From: Hemicordylus capensis
Taxonomy: Eukaryota; Chordata; Lepidosauria; Squamata; Cordylidae
NCBI RefSeq assembly: GCF_027244095.1
Contig: NC_069658.1
Span: forward strand, 264,128,687 to 264,192,686
Direction of reading: 5' to 3'
Length of the DNA: 64,000 nt
Shown here: piece by piece, positions 43,921-54,970 of the stretch
Layout of the letters: each line of letters starts with the position of its first letter
Numbering within the stretch: the stretch's first letter is position 1
Program-made: the position numbers and the translations under genes
The notes under the pieces: generated by a model
Databases searched by the model: none
What the model was told of the DNA's origin: nothing
Seen by the model: only the letters and a program-made list of their open reading frames with translations

Positions 43921-44048
43921 GTGATGAGATGGTGGTAGAAAAAAAGAAAGAGAAAAAACAACCCTGTCCTGTATGTGGAAAAAGGTTCCACTACAAATCA
44001 CAACTTGCTGTGCATCAGAGAAGCCACAAAAGTACTGAGCACCTTTGA
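43921..44048 (+). CDS. Terminal exon of KRAB zinc-finger gene with one extra finger
   Basis: After a T-rich tract the tandem acceptor TTCTAGCAG opens at 43,918 or 43,921 in phase 1, matching the donor at 42,445. It encodes GDEMVVEKKKEKKQ, a complete finger (CPVCGKRFHYKSQLAVHQRSH without internal gap) and a short tail, KSTEHL, before TGA at 44,046-44,048. Finger spacing and phase make a chance exon unlikely. AATAAA at 45,058 is a possible poly(A) signal. Confidence 0.8.
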
Positions 44049-44207
44049 CTCTCAAATCCAAGCTGATTGAACTCCTGAAGAGAAACCTCATTCTCTGTGA
44101 CTCAGTGGTCAGAAGCCAATGGAGGACCTGCAGCTGAGGATGTTTGGCTTGAGGAAGTGAATGCTGCACAGCCTCAGGCTTTATCTGGAAATCCTTAAAG
44201 CATCTTC

Positions 44208-44515
44208 AGAGAACATAGGAAGAAACCTGCTGGATCAGGCCCAAGACCCATCTATTGGGAAGCCTATGAGCAGGCTATAAAGGCATTCCCTCTCCTTCTG
44301 CCATTGCTCTTGTACAACTGGAATTCAGAAGCATACTGCCTCTGAACTTGAAGGTAGCATACAGCCATTAAGACTAGTAACCATTGACTGAATTGTCCTC
44401 CATGAATTTGTCTAATCCTCCTTTGAAGCCATCTAAGCTAGTGGCCATCACAACATCTTGTGGTGGTGAATTCTGTAGATTGATTAAATGTTCATTAGGC
44501 ACATAATATAGCCCT
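44208..44515 (-). mobile_element. CR1-like LINE 3' end, minus strand
   Basis: Starts AGAACATAGGAAGAAACCTG, with TGCTGGATCAGGCCCAAGAC, and runs to ACATCTTGTGGTGGTGAATT, the reverse of the C-terminal coding region. More diverged than 45,447 and 60,577. Confidence 0.75.
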
Positions 44516-45446
44516 ACTCAGAAATAAGGCGTCTTAAGTTTGCAGTGGTGGGGAAAGGGATTTTTTTTTAACTCCCTGAATACAAGAAAAGCTTGGCTAG
44601 CTTTCTTCCTTAACTGTATTCTACAGGTGCTGTAGAATACACCAGTGTTACCCACAATAATTAATGTGCTGCACATTCTTTAGCATTGTGCCTGAAGGAA
44701 AATTTTAGTTTGGAGGCACTTTCAGACACCTTTCCAAAGAAACAGTTCTGCATGTGTACTGTATGTTGCAGTTGGCACTATCCTATGCAGGACTGTAACA
44801 AAGTACCTCAGTTAGCTTTTGAATGAACTCTTACTCAAAGAACCCACTTGGTGTTAAAGTCACATGACATACTCACCTCTGGTTTTCACTCAGTGTTTTA
44901 GCTCCAGCTTCTGATGCATTTAAAAAGATGAGCCCCAAACTGCATTGCTTATTTCAGGTCTGCCTTCTGTAAACTGCGTTTCTTTGCTGTGCTGACAGCC
45001 TGTTCCTTTCTCACTAGTAAAGAATCCTTACTAGTGGAATACTTACCACAAGCATCTAATAAACCAAGGTTAATAGCAGTAGTTCTTCCTGTAAAGGGCT
45101 GTGTAAGAAACTTCATAGTTCCCACATGTGTAATGTACAGAGAATGACATTCACTTTTCCCCTCACAATAACTGAGTTGAGTGGCCTGGGAGGGTATACC
45201 ACTGTTTGATCGAGAGTGAAAAGAGCCCTTCCCTTGTTGGAGAGAAGGCAAGACATTCTTATGAAGAAATAAGTAGGTAGAGCAGTTGGTACTCCTTCAC
45301 TTGCATCTTTCTATCCCCATTTGTACATTACTAATGCATGGTGGAAGTTGCTCCTTAAAGGAGCTATATTGGCAGTTTTTCTAAGAAGAGAAACCTGTCT
45401 GTGGTAGTGAAGGGCACAGTTACTTTTCAGTGCAAGTGGTGGTTCA
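44516..45446. other. No recognised feature
   Basis: No exon or repeat family recognised apart from the AATAAA at 45,058. Confidence 0.35.
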
Positions 45447-45790
45447 TAAGAACAGCCCTGCTGGATCAGGCCTAAGGCCCATCTAGTTCAGCATCTTATT
45501 TCATACAGTGGCCCACTAGATACCGCTGGAAGCCTATAGGCAGGAGTTGAGGGCATGCCCTCTCTCCTGCCATTACTCCCCTGCAACTTGTACTCAGAGG
45601 CATCCTTCCTTTGAGGCTGGCCTATAGCCCTCTGACTAGTAGCCATTGATAGACCTCTCCTCCATGAAGTTATCCAAACTCCTCTTAAAGTTATCCAGGT
45701 TGTTGGCTGTCACCATATCTTGTGGCAGAGAATTCCACAAGTTGATCATGTGTTGTGTGAAAAAGTACTTCCATTTGTTGGTCCTTTGTT
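45447..45790 (-). mobile_element. CR1-like LINE 3' end, minus strand
   Basis: ATAAGAACAGCCCTGCTGGA marks the 3' terminus; the minus strand encodes NKWKYFFTQHMINLWNSLPQ and FKRSLDNFMEERSINGY. It is cut at 45,790, where a Sauria-type SINE begins. Confidence 0.85.
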
Positions 45791-46163
45791 GAGCCAGAGT
45801 GGTGTAGTGGCTAGAGCAGGGATTCTCAACGTTGTGTCCCCAGATGTTTTTGGACTTCAGCTCCCATAATTCCCAACAAAAGGCCACTGGGACTGAGGAT
45901 TATGGGAGTTGAAGTCCAAAAACATCTGGGGACCCAACATTGAGAATCCCTGGGCTAGAGTGCTGGACTAGGACTGGGGAGACCCAAGTTCAAATCCCCA
46001 TTCAGCCATGAAACTAGCTGGGTGACTCTGGGCCAGTCACTTATCTCTGTTTAACCTACTTCACAGGGTTGTTATTAGGAGAAACTTATGTAGTACACTG
46101 CTCTGGGCCCCTTGGAGGAAGAGCGGGATATACAATGTTAAATAAATAAATAAATAAATAATT
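45791..46163 (+). mobile_element. Sauria-type SINE split by a hAT MITE
   Basis: Head GAGCCAGAGTGGTGTAGTGG at 45,791-45,816 continues at 45,953 (GGCTAGAGTGCTGGACTAGG), then GAGTTCAAATC-like B box, GCTGGGTGACTCTGGGCCAG and GCTCTGGGCCCCTTGGAGGA, ending in (AAAT)n at about 46,140-46,163. Confidence 0.9.
45817..45952. mobile_element. Palindromic hAT MITE inside a SINE
   Basis: The 136-bp hairpin starts CAGGGATTCTCAACGTTG and ends CAACATTGAGAATCCCTG. The duplication GGCTAGAG is exact (45,809-45,816 and 45,953-45,960) and comes from the host SINE, so both borders are certain. Confidence 0.95.
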
Positions 46164-48723
46164 TCCTGCTAAGAAATCTCTAACGATGCCACCAGTACTG
46201 CATGGGCCTGAATCATACAGCAATATACCCTCCAGCATTTCACTGTTGAAAAGGACATTTGTGTACTTCTCTCATTATGTATCAAATACATACTATGTGA
46301 TGCACAGTGTGTATCCCCTATCACACTATCAGTGTAATGGGGAGTTCCCTCCCCATTAAATGTTTGCTGAAAGTTCCTCTCTGCCTGCCACAATATCTTC
46401 ATGTAATCTGCCTGCTCTGCACTGATTTTGTCAGTAGAGTGTTAGTAAACCAATAACAACTGCTTTCTTCTTCAACTCCCTCCACCACTTAATGTTTAAC
46501 ATAAAAGTTTAATCTCACAATAGATCCAGTTGTATTTATTACAGAATCGCTGCTGCTAGTCAAACATACAGCAACATTTGGAAAGGTAGTTTTAGAGATG
46601 GTGGGTCAGATGAGAAGTGTGCATCTTACAGCATACATGTATTTACTAAAAAAAAAAAGTTACACATCTCCAGTTTCTCCACAGTAGGCAAGGTAGTGGA
46701 TTACCTGGAACAGGTACCAGAAAATAAGACCTGGTCTTGGTAAGAATAGACCAGCTATATTTCTAAAACTGTTTGAAACTGACATCACTGTGTCTATATG
46801 GCCTTTAGCAATATGACTTTACACAGCTGTCATCAGAAAGCTTGTGTATAAAAACAGTGCCGATAAGCAATTAGTAAGGTGCAGAAATGCATCTACAGCA
46901 GGCCTTCACAACTTTGCAGCCTGTCAAGCTGAGCACACGGCAGTAGGGCCCAATAGCACCTGTTTGTTGCCTTCCTAGAGCTACAAAGATAGAGTGTGGA
47001 GAAACTGGCAAGCTGTGTTTGCATGGCCGATCTAGGATTTGTCCCTAAAGAATGGTATCTCAGAGACTATCCCTTGCTATATGTACTGGAGATTCCTGTA
47101 AGAAAGGCAAACCTTTGAAGTGCATTGGTTAGTTCAAAGGATTCGACTATCCTTTCTGGACTCAAAGCCCTTAATTAAGCAAGTAGTCCTGTTGCTGATA
47201 GCTGGAGAAAGTGGTTTCCCCTACAAAAATATTGATTGCAATTTTAAAGCAGCATATGCACCCATAACATTTTGCTGCCTCAGAATTCTAATTCCAATAA
47301 TAAGTGCAGCTATAAGTAGACATTCAGCATTTGTTTCATGATAGGTCTTGAGTACGTGCACTGTTAAAGTCAGCTTGCTTAGAACAAATGGCATTCTATT
47401 TTACTGCACTCAAAGTCAAGCCAGTCTCCTTAACCAACATAGTGTTACTTGCTGTATGGTACAAGATGGTCCTGAACAACAGCCAAAGCATCTAGGAGGA
47501 GTAGATACCTGCCATCCACATGTTGACAACACAGTTCTGTACATTCGAGTCAGGAATCGATCAAGAGGTTTATATGATGTATCAAAAGCAGAGAAACAAT
47601 AAAATGCTGTTTGAGTGACTTGACATTTATTGTAACAAGGACACAAAATTAGCAGCTGACATCAGCTTTTTAAGGTAGTAGAGAATGTTCCCGATGCACA
47701 AACCCACAAAACCCTAGGATCACATCAAACTGTTCACCAAACCCTTTTAAGTGCTTACTGTTGAGAAGATAAGCAAGCTCCTCCTTAGAAACCTGAATTC
47801 TGTTGAAGGAACTGCCAAGAAAAGTCCACTAACAAAACGACCCATGTGAAGTTACACCTTTGTCATGTATTTCTCTTTGGGGACATTTACCCTCTTCATC
47901 TTTTCTTAGGGGCTCTTAAGAGACCCAGAACCCTCTCCCCCATCCCACTGACCACCTTTCTTCAGAAAGCACAGCCCACAAGGGGAGTTCTTTTCCCAAG
48001 CTTGCTCTGGAGTCGTTCTAGTCCACTTTTGCACACAATAGTTTTGCAGTCTCTTTGGCCAATTTCACACTTCATGCAGCAACTGCATTTGTTATGGCTA
48101 CAACTATTATACTGCTGTTTCCTGCAATGTGAACCACAAATGCATATGCAAGTATTAAGAGATGTACATCACAGGGTACAACCCTTTGCCCCTGCTCTGG
48201 ACCCAGTTCAGATCATGTCCTCCTGTGCAGCTGCCATTTCTCCCAGGAAGAAAGCTCCCATTGACTGGGGGGAAACAGCAGCTGTGGGATGCCACCAACT
48301 GGGACTGTAACAGGAGCAGAGAGTTAAAGTCCCCTACCCACCACAGTCCCAATCTAGATCCCAATGCCCATCCCCATGGCTTCTATCGACGAAGCCTAAG
48401 CCCATGAAGGCCAGCGAAGTATTCAGGATAATGTGTTATTTGCACTTGTATAAGTGCAACAAACAGGACTCCTGCAAGAAGCATCTCTCACTATTCTTAA
48501 TATAGGTTGGAGGAAGCCAAGTCCTCAACACTTAAGATGAAATGAGGTTCCATTGAAAGTCATTCAACTTTGTTCCAAAGTATTATATTCCAAAGGTTGG
48601 GGCATTATAGTCATGCAATAGTTCCCTTCCATTTGATTACAACCCCCACTAGTCAACTTATCTCAAACAGTAAGGTGACCAGAGATAAAGGATGCATACA
48701 TTTCTCTACTGCACTGTGTAGAG
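46164..48723. other. No recognised gene
   Basis: No zinc-finger, KRAB or known repeat signature. An open frame at 47,846-48,310 (154 codons) shows no domain and no splice context and is probably fortuitous. Confidence 0.4.
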
Positions 48724-48859
48724 CAGGCCTGCTCAACTTTGGCCCCCCAGTTGTTTTTGGACTGCAACTCCCATAATGTCCAGCCATAGTGGCCAATAGC
48801 TAGGGATTATGGGAGTTGTAGGTCAGCATCTGCAGGAGGGCTGATGTTGAGCAGGACTG
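48724..48859. mobile_element. Palindromic hAT MITE
   Basis: Starts CAGGCCTGCTCAACTTTGG and ends TGAGCAGGACTG. The 8-bp flanks GTGTAGAG (48,716-48,723) and GTATAGAG (48,860-48,867) differ at one base. Length is 136 bases as in other copies. Confidence 0.9.
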
Positions 48860-49215
48860 GTATAGAGAGAAGGTCATCTCCTCTGCGTGACAAGCTTCCA
48901 TTGTCTCTTCTTCATAAGTTCCAGGAGGTCTGTCTGCACTTTGCATCTGACCTCCCTAAGCAATAGTGCATGCAAGAGCTTGTCCCAAAAATATTCTGGA
49001 GCTCAAGACAGGGAAATAGTACAAGTTCTCACCAGCTCCATCTGTCTTTCCTCGTCATTAGTTCCTGCCTGGAGTCAAATGTTTATTTTACAAACATGTA
49101 TATTACCCCAAAAAAAAAAAAAAAAAAAAGCTGAAAAAGACTCCAAGAACGGCAATATCCAGAATGTCTTCAGAGGGCACAGGATTCTTTTAGGATGCTT
49201 CTTTGACATATCTGC

Positions 49216-49285
49216 CGAAAGGGTAAGAACAAGCACATAAGAGTGGTCTTGCTGGAGCTATATCGTCCAGCATCCTGTTACCAAA
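49216..49285 (-). mobile_element. CR1-like LINE terminal fragment, minus strand
   Basis: AAGAACAAGCACATAAGAGT, GTCTTGCTGGAGC and TCCAGCATCCTGTT match the 3' terminus of 60,577-60,635 in diverged form. Confidence 0.45.
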
Positions 49286-49429
49286 GTCATCCAAATGCCT
49301 CTAGCAGCTCAAGCACAAAACATGAAAGTGATGGAACTTTCATCTAGCAAGCTACCATATATCTGAGCTTTCAGAAGTTGGGAAACAGAAGGGAAGACCA
49401 TTTAACCCACTCTCCATGAAATTTGTCTA

Positions 49430-49563
49430 CAGAGCTTCTCAAACTTGGGTCCCCAGCTGTTTGACTACAGGTCCCATCATCCCTAGCCACAATAGCTCAT
49501 TGTAGCTAGGGACAATAGGACCTGTAGTTCTAACAACTAGAGACCGAAGTTTGAGAACCCCGG
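49430..49563. mobile_element. Palindromic hAT MITE, diverged
   Basis: Starts CAGAGCTTCTCAAACTTGGG and ends GAAGTTTGAGAACCCC. Arms contain GACTACAGGTCCCATCATCC and ACCTGTAGTTCT. No clear 8-bp duplication. Confidence 0.75.
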
Positions 49564-49921
49564 GAATAGTCACTTTTAAAAGCTATCCAGTCTAGTGAAC
49601 CATGCCACATTTTGTGGCACTGAATTCCTGAAACTGAATACCCAAAAATGCAGACTGCATGTTTGAGGCTGATTTGAAAACAAGTCTGTGGGATGCTCAT
49701 ATCTCCACAAGTTATTTGGGCTACCCATTTTCAAGCAGACAAAAATGCAGCTGGACACAAGCAGTGGTGTAGTGCTCGCAGGGACAGACAGGGATGCAGC
49801 TCCAGTACTTGCCCCCCACCCCATCCACAGTCTTAGCTAGGATGCAAAGCCCTTGGCTTTCTACAAGGAAATAATGTGCTGCTCTTGCTATTCCAAGTGT
49901 TTATTACCATTCTTCCTGTCT

Positions 49922-50095
49922 TAGGAACATAGAAAGCTGCCTTATACGGAGTCAACCCATTGGTCCCTCTAACTTAGTGTTGTCTGCACTGATTGGCAGC
50001 AGCTCTCTATGGTTTCAGGCAGGAGTCTTTCCCAGCCATACCTGGAGACGCTGCCAGGGAATGAACCTGGGACCATCAGCATGTAAGTTCTACAA
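49922..50095 (-). mobile_element. tRNA-derived SINE, minus strand
   Basis: Reverse match to 13,683: starts TTAGGAACATAGAAAGCTGC and runs through GGCAGCAGCTCTCTATGG to GAATGAACCTGGGACCATCA. Confidence 0.75.
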
Positions 50096-50860
50096 TGGAT
50101 GTGTCAGGATACCCTAAAATGAATGACGGAGTGAAATACACTGGTCCCTTCCAAATGGTCATGCAATTCCTATGGCCAGCTGGAAAGAATTGGAACATTT
50201 CAGTGGGCATTCCCTGTCATTCATTCTTGTGTCTACATGACCCTTGATTTCTTGTAACCCCACCTCCCATGATTGCATCTAAGTGGGGTATGTGGCCATT
50301 GGGATGGATGTGGCTATCAAGCTGAGTGTGGGTATAGCACCTGAACTTCTGAATTTGTGACTAGATCATTAGACACAAGCAAACAGTGTGCTCTGCCCAA
50401 ACCTTAGCGTGCTCTAAATTTGACCAGTTAAGAACAACCTGAACACATCACATATTTTGCTTTGAACATCCCAGGGCCAGTTCACACATTCACCCGCATC
50501 ACTGGATGTGTGGAGCATTAAGAGGTGTCCTGTATATCTGAACAAGCAATCCCAGATCATCCCAAACCCCATTTGTATTGTCTCTATTTAATAGTTTGTA
50601 TTTGTTAGTTGTCTTAAGCTTATTTTCACAGAAAAAAGACCAAATTCCTAAAACAAACATTCTATCACATACAACCCCTTTTAGCCCAAAAAATGTGAGA
50701 TGACAATGGCAAGATCTGTTAAAAACTTGCTTTTTTAGAAGTGATGCATTGTCACATATTATGGATGGAGAGGTTGGTATTACGTTCAGATATAGGTGTT
50801 TTTTTTTTAAGGGCCCAATTTATTAAGTTTGTATTCTTGTATATATTGATTTGAGAGGTG
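50096..50860. other. No recognised feature
   Basis: TTTATT at about 50,819-50,824 is an AATAAA on the minus strand and may end the zinc-finger transcript that starts at higher coordinates. Confidence 0.35.
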
Positions 50861-50936
50861 TTTCTCTGGCACTGGACAGCTGAAAGCAGGATAAGAAAAA
50901 GGATCTTACTTTCAGCTATTCAGTGCCAGAGAAAAA
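50861..50936. repeat. Short palindrome
   Basis: TTTCTCTGGCACTGGACAGC pairs with GCTATTCAGTGCCAGAGAAA around a loop near GGATAAGAAAAAGGATC. It has no known family and no clear duplication. Confidence 0.7.
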
Positions 50937-51271
50937 CTCATGAGTCATAATGTACGCAACCATTTAAATGCAAATTTCACCATTTTAAAAAGACAAGCTT
51001 ATCAACTATCAGTCCAAAATTCCACGATATGTGGCAATGCATCAGATTAATTGCAATGGCTTCCCTCAAATAATCCGGGTGAGAACTGCTGATTAGAGAC
51101 AGTGCTGAGAATTCTATTGGAGATCCTTCACTCAGTTCATAGAGTAGCCCTTCCCAGAGTTCCTGAGCAGAGAATAACTGAAGCCAGTTTTAATCCTGTG
51201 TTGTAAATACATACCAAGTCCGAGTGACCTGATGGAGAGACAACCATGCCTTGGAAAGCCTGCTTGCTCTC

Positions 51272-52231
51272 TCACTTCCTTTTTGAACGGGAGCTCTGAG
51301 CTTTGTGGAGTTCCTGGTGTCCCACAAGTTTCAGATGGCGAAAGAAGGTTTTCCCACACACACTGCAAATATAGCGCATCTGCTTGGCATGAGTCTTCAG
51401 ATGCCTAACGAGCTTGGAACTGGAGATGAACATCTTCCCACATTCAGCACAACCATAGGGTCTCTCGCCAGTGTGAATCCTCTCGTGTGTGTTTCGGCTG
51501 GACAAGTGGCTGAAGCATTCGCCACATTGTCGACAGGCATGGGGCTTCTCCCCCGTGTGGGTTCTTTGGTGTCTGTTGAGGTTTGAAACATACCGGAAAT
51601 TTTTCCCACAGTGCAAGCAGCTGTATGGCATCTCCCCTGTGTGGACTCTCAAATGCTTCACGAGGTCTGAGCTCTGCGAGAAGCTTTTTCCACACTCAGG
51701 GCAGTCGTGTCCCCAAGACAGGTTTCCCTTGTGGAATCTCTGGTGGATCTGGAGGCTCCGATACTGCCGGAAGGTCTGCCCACATTCAGAACAAAGATAG
51801 GGCATCTCCCCTGTGTGGATTCGCTGGTGGATGAGAAGGTTTGAGCGTTGAGCGAAACATTTCCCGCACTCTGCGCACAGATGAGGCCTCACCCCTGCAT
51901 GGAGCTGCTGGTGTTTGAGGAGGTTTGAGCTCTGTCGAAAACAGCGCCCACACTGAGGGCAGGGGTATGGTGTCTCCCCTGTGTGGATTCTCAGATGGAT
52001 AGTAAGGCTTGCCTGCTGAGCGAAGCCCTTCCCACACTTGGAGCACTGATAAGGCCTTTCGCCTGTGTGGATTCTCTGGTGAGTTAGCAGACTTGGGCCC
52101 CGCCTGAAGCTTTTCCCACATTCCAGGCATTGGTAGCTCTTCTGGTCTGGCTGGCCTAGGGCAGGGATATCATGTTCAGTCCCAGTATCAGAGCATTTTC
52201 GCTTTTGTGCTCCTTTGTTAGCGAGCCCCAT
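51272..52231 (-). CDS. C2H2 zinc-finger protein, 10 fingers
   Basis: On the minus strand an acceptor (TTCTCTTATTTTTCAG) ends at 52,238 and the first ATG follows six bases later at 52,231, giving 319 residues; open sequence above 52,237 is probably intron. Residues about 33-312 hold ten C2H2 fingers, from [17 protein letters not shown] to CSVCGKTFFRHLKLVGH. Most linkers are TGE(K/R/M)PY. The linker after finger 5 is longer (KGNLSWGHD) and the one before finger 10 is AKQMRY, so the array is really 5+4+1. The protein ends QSSRSKRK, a basic tail. No KRAB, SCAN or BTB exon was found upstream on this strand within the window. A 5' leader may start in the GC-rich patch at 52.95-53.28 kb. It is likely a nuclear DNA-binding protein with unknown target. 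Confidence 0.92.
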   Translation of the reverse strand: MGLANKGAQKRKCSDTGTEHDIPALGQPDQKSYQCLECGKSFRRGPSLLTHQRIHTGERPYQCSKCGKGFAQQASLTIHLRIHTGETPYPCPQCGRCFRQSSNLLKHQQLHAGVRPHLCAECGKCFAQRSNLLIHQRIHTGEMPYLCSECGQTFRQYRSLQIHQRFHKGNLSWGHDCPECGKSFSQSSDLVKHLRVHTGEMPYSCLHCGKNFRYVSNLNRHQRTHTGEKPHACRQCGECFSHLSSRNTHERIHTGERPYGCAECGKMFISSSKLVRHLKTHAKQMRYICSVCGKTFFRHLKLVGHQELHKAQSSRSKRK

Positions 52232-52944
52232 GATTGGCTGAAAAATAAGAGAACCCTTATGCAGCTCACACCTCAAGATACAGAGAGAGTACTGGTTGAC
52301 ATGACTAGTGTGTTTTTCTTGTGAGGCCGCCTCCTGTACTTTAACAGCTGCCCAACAGGAAGTCACCCTTCACATGAAGGTTTTCCTGGCACAATAGCAG
52401 AATACGTTCAAGATTTACCTACTGCACTTCTGCCCATAAGGTAGCTAATAAAAGGCACACAAGTTGAAACAAAGGCAGGACTATCAAATATTTTGCGAAC
52501 TGCCTAGAGCCTTTGAAGTCAGACAGTATATACATTGAATAAATAAATAATATAATAAACTTCCATTTTCAATTGTCCTGAAGCACTGTAAGCAGCGTGC
52601 CTCCAAACATGTAGAGTGTATTCTCCCTCTGCACATAGCATCACTTCAGTGGTTGTTGCTGGTGTCTACCTTATGATTCTTAGACTGTGACACCTTTTGG
52701 GACAGTGAACCATCATATTACTTTTTCTACATAAACTGCTTTGTGAACATTTCCCTCAATTATTACTTACTAGTAGTTGAGCTCCTCCCTGACCCAGCAA
52801 AGTCATTTTGTGCAGATTACACTTCTAGGAAAGGTCATAAAATTAAATATACATAACAGAATTTTTTATTCGTGTTTGCAAAAGGGAAGTAGGACAGTTT
52901 GACATTTGTAGGGTTTCAACCTCAAACATTCGTTTTATTGTTTA
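52232..52944. other. Probable intron of minus-strand ZNF with LINE tail remnant
   Basis: 52,640-52,760 (GTTGTTGCTGGTGTCTACCT, TTAGACTGTGACACCTTTTG) is a diverged forward L2-like tail. No coding exon seen. Confidence 0.45.
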
Positions 52945-53285
52945 ACTAGCCGACCCCGCACAGAGCGTCTGTGTGCTCTTTGAGACCAGTGGTTACCTCT
53001 CCCCCCGCCCCACCTTCTGCCCCAGTCTCCGCTTCCTAACCACGGCCGGCCTGTGCCGGGCCCTGACGCCTCTCCTCCCCAACGCCACTTTTCTCCCCCA
53101 CTTCCTTTCCCTCCTCCTGGGCCTTGCCTCTGCGGCTGGACTGGGCCTGCCGCCACCTCTGGCCTCACAGCAACCAATCCTCCTGGTTGCGCCTCTGCCA
53201 ATCAGATGCCTCCACCACCCAGCCAATCAGCTGGGCGCTGGGACGCACATTCCAAGGCACACCCAGGAGAATTAATAATATAGAT
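52945..53285 (-). promoter_or_regulatory. GC-rich patch with CCAAT boxes; promoter or interspersed element
   Basis: A CG-rich 300-base patch holds three CCAAT boxes on the plus strand (about 53,164, 53,198 and 53,223). Read on the minus strand it offers a donor, GGGGAGAG then GTAACC, near 53,000, compatible with a first exon for the zinc-finger gene at 51-52 kb. Its AT-rich edges (TAACTAGCCGACCCCGCACA and AATTAATAATATAGAT) look like the borders of an interspersed repeat, so it may instead be a mobile element. Unresolved. Confidence 0.4.
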
Positions 53286-53756
53286 GAAAATATATGGTAA
53301 ATTGGAATCCTAGTAAATCTGAATTTGAGAAAGATCTTCTGCTTTTCCTGGGCATGATGTCATTTTGGAATTTTTGATCTGACTGAGAACTATATATATA
53401 TATATATTTATATTTATATTTATATTTATATTTATACACACAGAGACAGTGTACATAATATTCATCATAACATATTACAGTGAATTTGGAATTTGCTAAA
53501 AATACAAAAAGTTATTCAAACATGTACCCAAGCATATTCTGATGTAAAACATAGTGTAACATATTCTGATGTAAAACAGCTAATTTCAGTGGCAGGATTG
53601 TTCATTCAAAATTTGGTATTTGCAGGTCTTCAGGGAGCATGACTTTATTTTGCACAAACAAACAAGTATATAATGATTTAAATTACTACAAATATTTGTA
53701 ATGATTATACCACTACCACACTGAGAGAAAAAGCCACTCCTAATGGACTACGTATC
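53286..53756. other. AT-rich intergenic DNA with (TA)n/(TTTATA)n tract
   Basis: A (TA)n then (TATATT)n tract lies at 53,392-53,437. A tandem pair of CATATTCTGATGTAAAACA units follows at about 53,532-53,578. No gene seen. Confidence 0.6.
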
Positions 53757-54049
53757 AGCTGTGGTGGTGCAGCAGGGAAGCTGCTTGCCTAGGGAGCAAG
53801 AGGCTGTTAGTTTGAATCCCCGCTGATCTGCTTCATATTGGTAGTCACCTATATCGGGCAGCAGCAATATAGGAAGGTGCTGGAGGCGAATGCCTCACTT
53901 CAGTGGCAAAGGCATCATCTCATACTGTGCAGAAGGGCCCCACCCCAAGCTCCACCCCTCCCTATTTTCTTCATTATCTCCCTCACTCCAAGGGGCCAAC
54001 ACAGGGAGGAGCAAACACAGCCCCCACCCTTCCCTAGCTATGCCCCTGG
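53757..54049 (+). mobile_element. tRNA-derived SINE joined to a hAT fragment
   Basis: The SINE head (GTGGTGGTGCAGCAGGGAAG, B box GTTTGAATCC) matches 4,318-4,605. At about 53,930 it passes into sequence matching the inside and right end of 3,752-3,919 (CTCCACCCCTCCCTATTTTC ... CTAGCTATGCCCCTG). Confidence 0.7.
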
Positions 54050-54807
54050 GCACAATCTTCCCTTTCTTCAGTGGGCTACATGCAACTTAGCAGCAGTTTG
54101 CAAAATGCAAACTAGAAGAACTGCATAGTTGATTAGCACCAGAAGGGGTCAGAAGAAGCAAATATTGTTTTGTCAAGTTACCCGGGCCACATTCTCTTCA
54201 TCCCAATTGAAATAAATATACAAAACCACTCACTTCTCCTTTTATCCAGATCACCTTGCGGGTTAGAAGACAAGCACGTCTGTTGAAGACCCTCTGCAAA
54301 CTTGCAGGAGTGCAAGAACAAAGCACAAGTGACTGTGCACCTTTTATATTAAAGGGTTCACCTTCCACACCACATTCTATCTAGAGACTCTGTGGAAAGC
54401 CTCCAAAATGACATCTGCTTCTAATTACCACTTTCTCCTCTCTAGCTGAGCTCCTGTGACTTTGCAGATACATGGCAGACAACTTTAGACAAAAGCTTTC
54501 TCCAACACAAAGACACAGTGATTGTTCCACCATCAAACAGCTCTCAGAGTTAGGTAATTCCCCCTCCCAGAAAGTGATGGGCACTTTTTCTCTAGAGGTT
54601 ATCAAACAGAGCAGGCTGGGTAGCCATCTGAACAGAGAGTTGGACTAGAAGATTGGCACTTCAAATTAACATTCAATGAGGAGGGCAATAAACCTGTTAG
54701 ATTACCACCAGCTGTAGAAGACACAGAAGCCTCCTTAGAGCACAGGTAGAGGACAGCAAGGTCTTATAGAGGAGAAAAAAGTAGCAGAAGCCATGGAAGC
54801 AACAACA
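54050..54807. other. No recognised feature
   Basis: No exon or repeat family recognised. Confidence 0.35.
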
Positions 54808-54970
54808 AACCCAGCACAGTACCCCCAGTGACTGTTGCTGGTGTCTGCCTTATGTTTCTTTTTAGATTGTGAGTTCTTTGGGGACAGGGAGCCATCTTAT
54901 TTATTTATTATTTCTCTGCATAAGCCACCCTGAGCCATTATAGAAATCAAATAAATAAATAATAAATAAA
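54808..54970 (+). mobile_element. L2-like LINE 3' end
   Basis: CCCAGCACAGTACCCCCAGT, TTAGATTGTGAGTTCTTTGG, CACCCTGAGCCAT and an (AAAT)n tail match 9,453-9,710. Confidence 0.7.

Noticed and set aside
47846-48310. 154-codon open frame
   Set aside because: No recognisable domain, splice context or upstream promoter.
53392-53437. Possible matrix-attachment or origin signal in the TATATT tract
   Set aside because: Simple repeat; nothing in the sequence supports a specific role.
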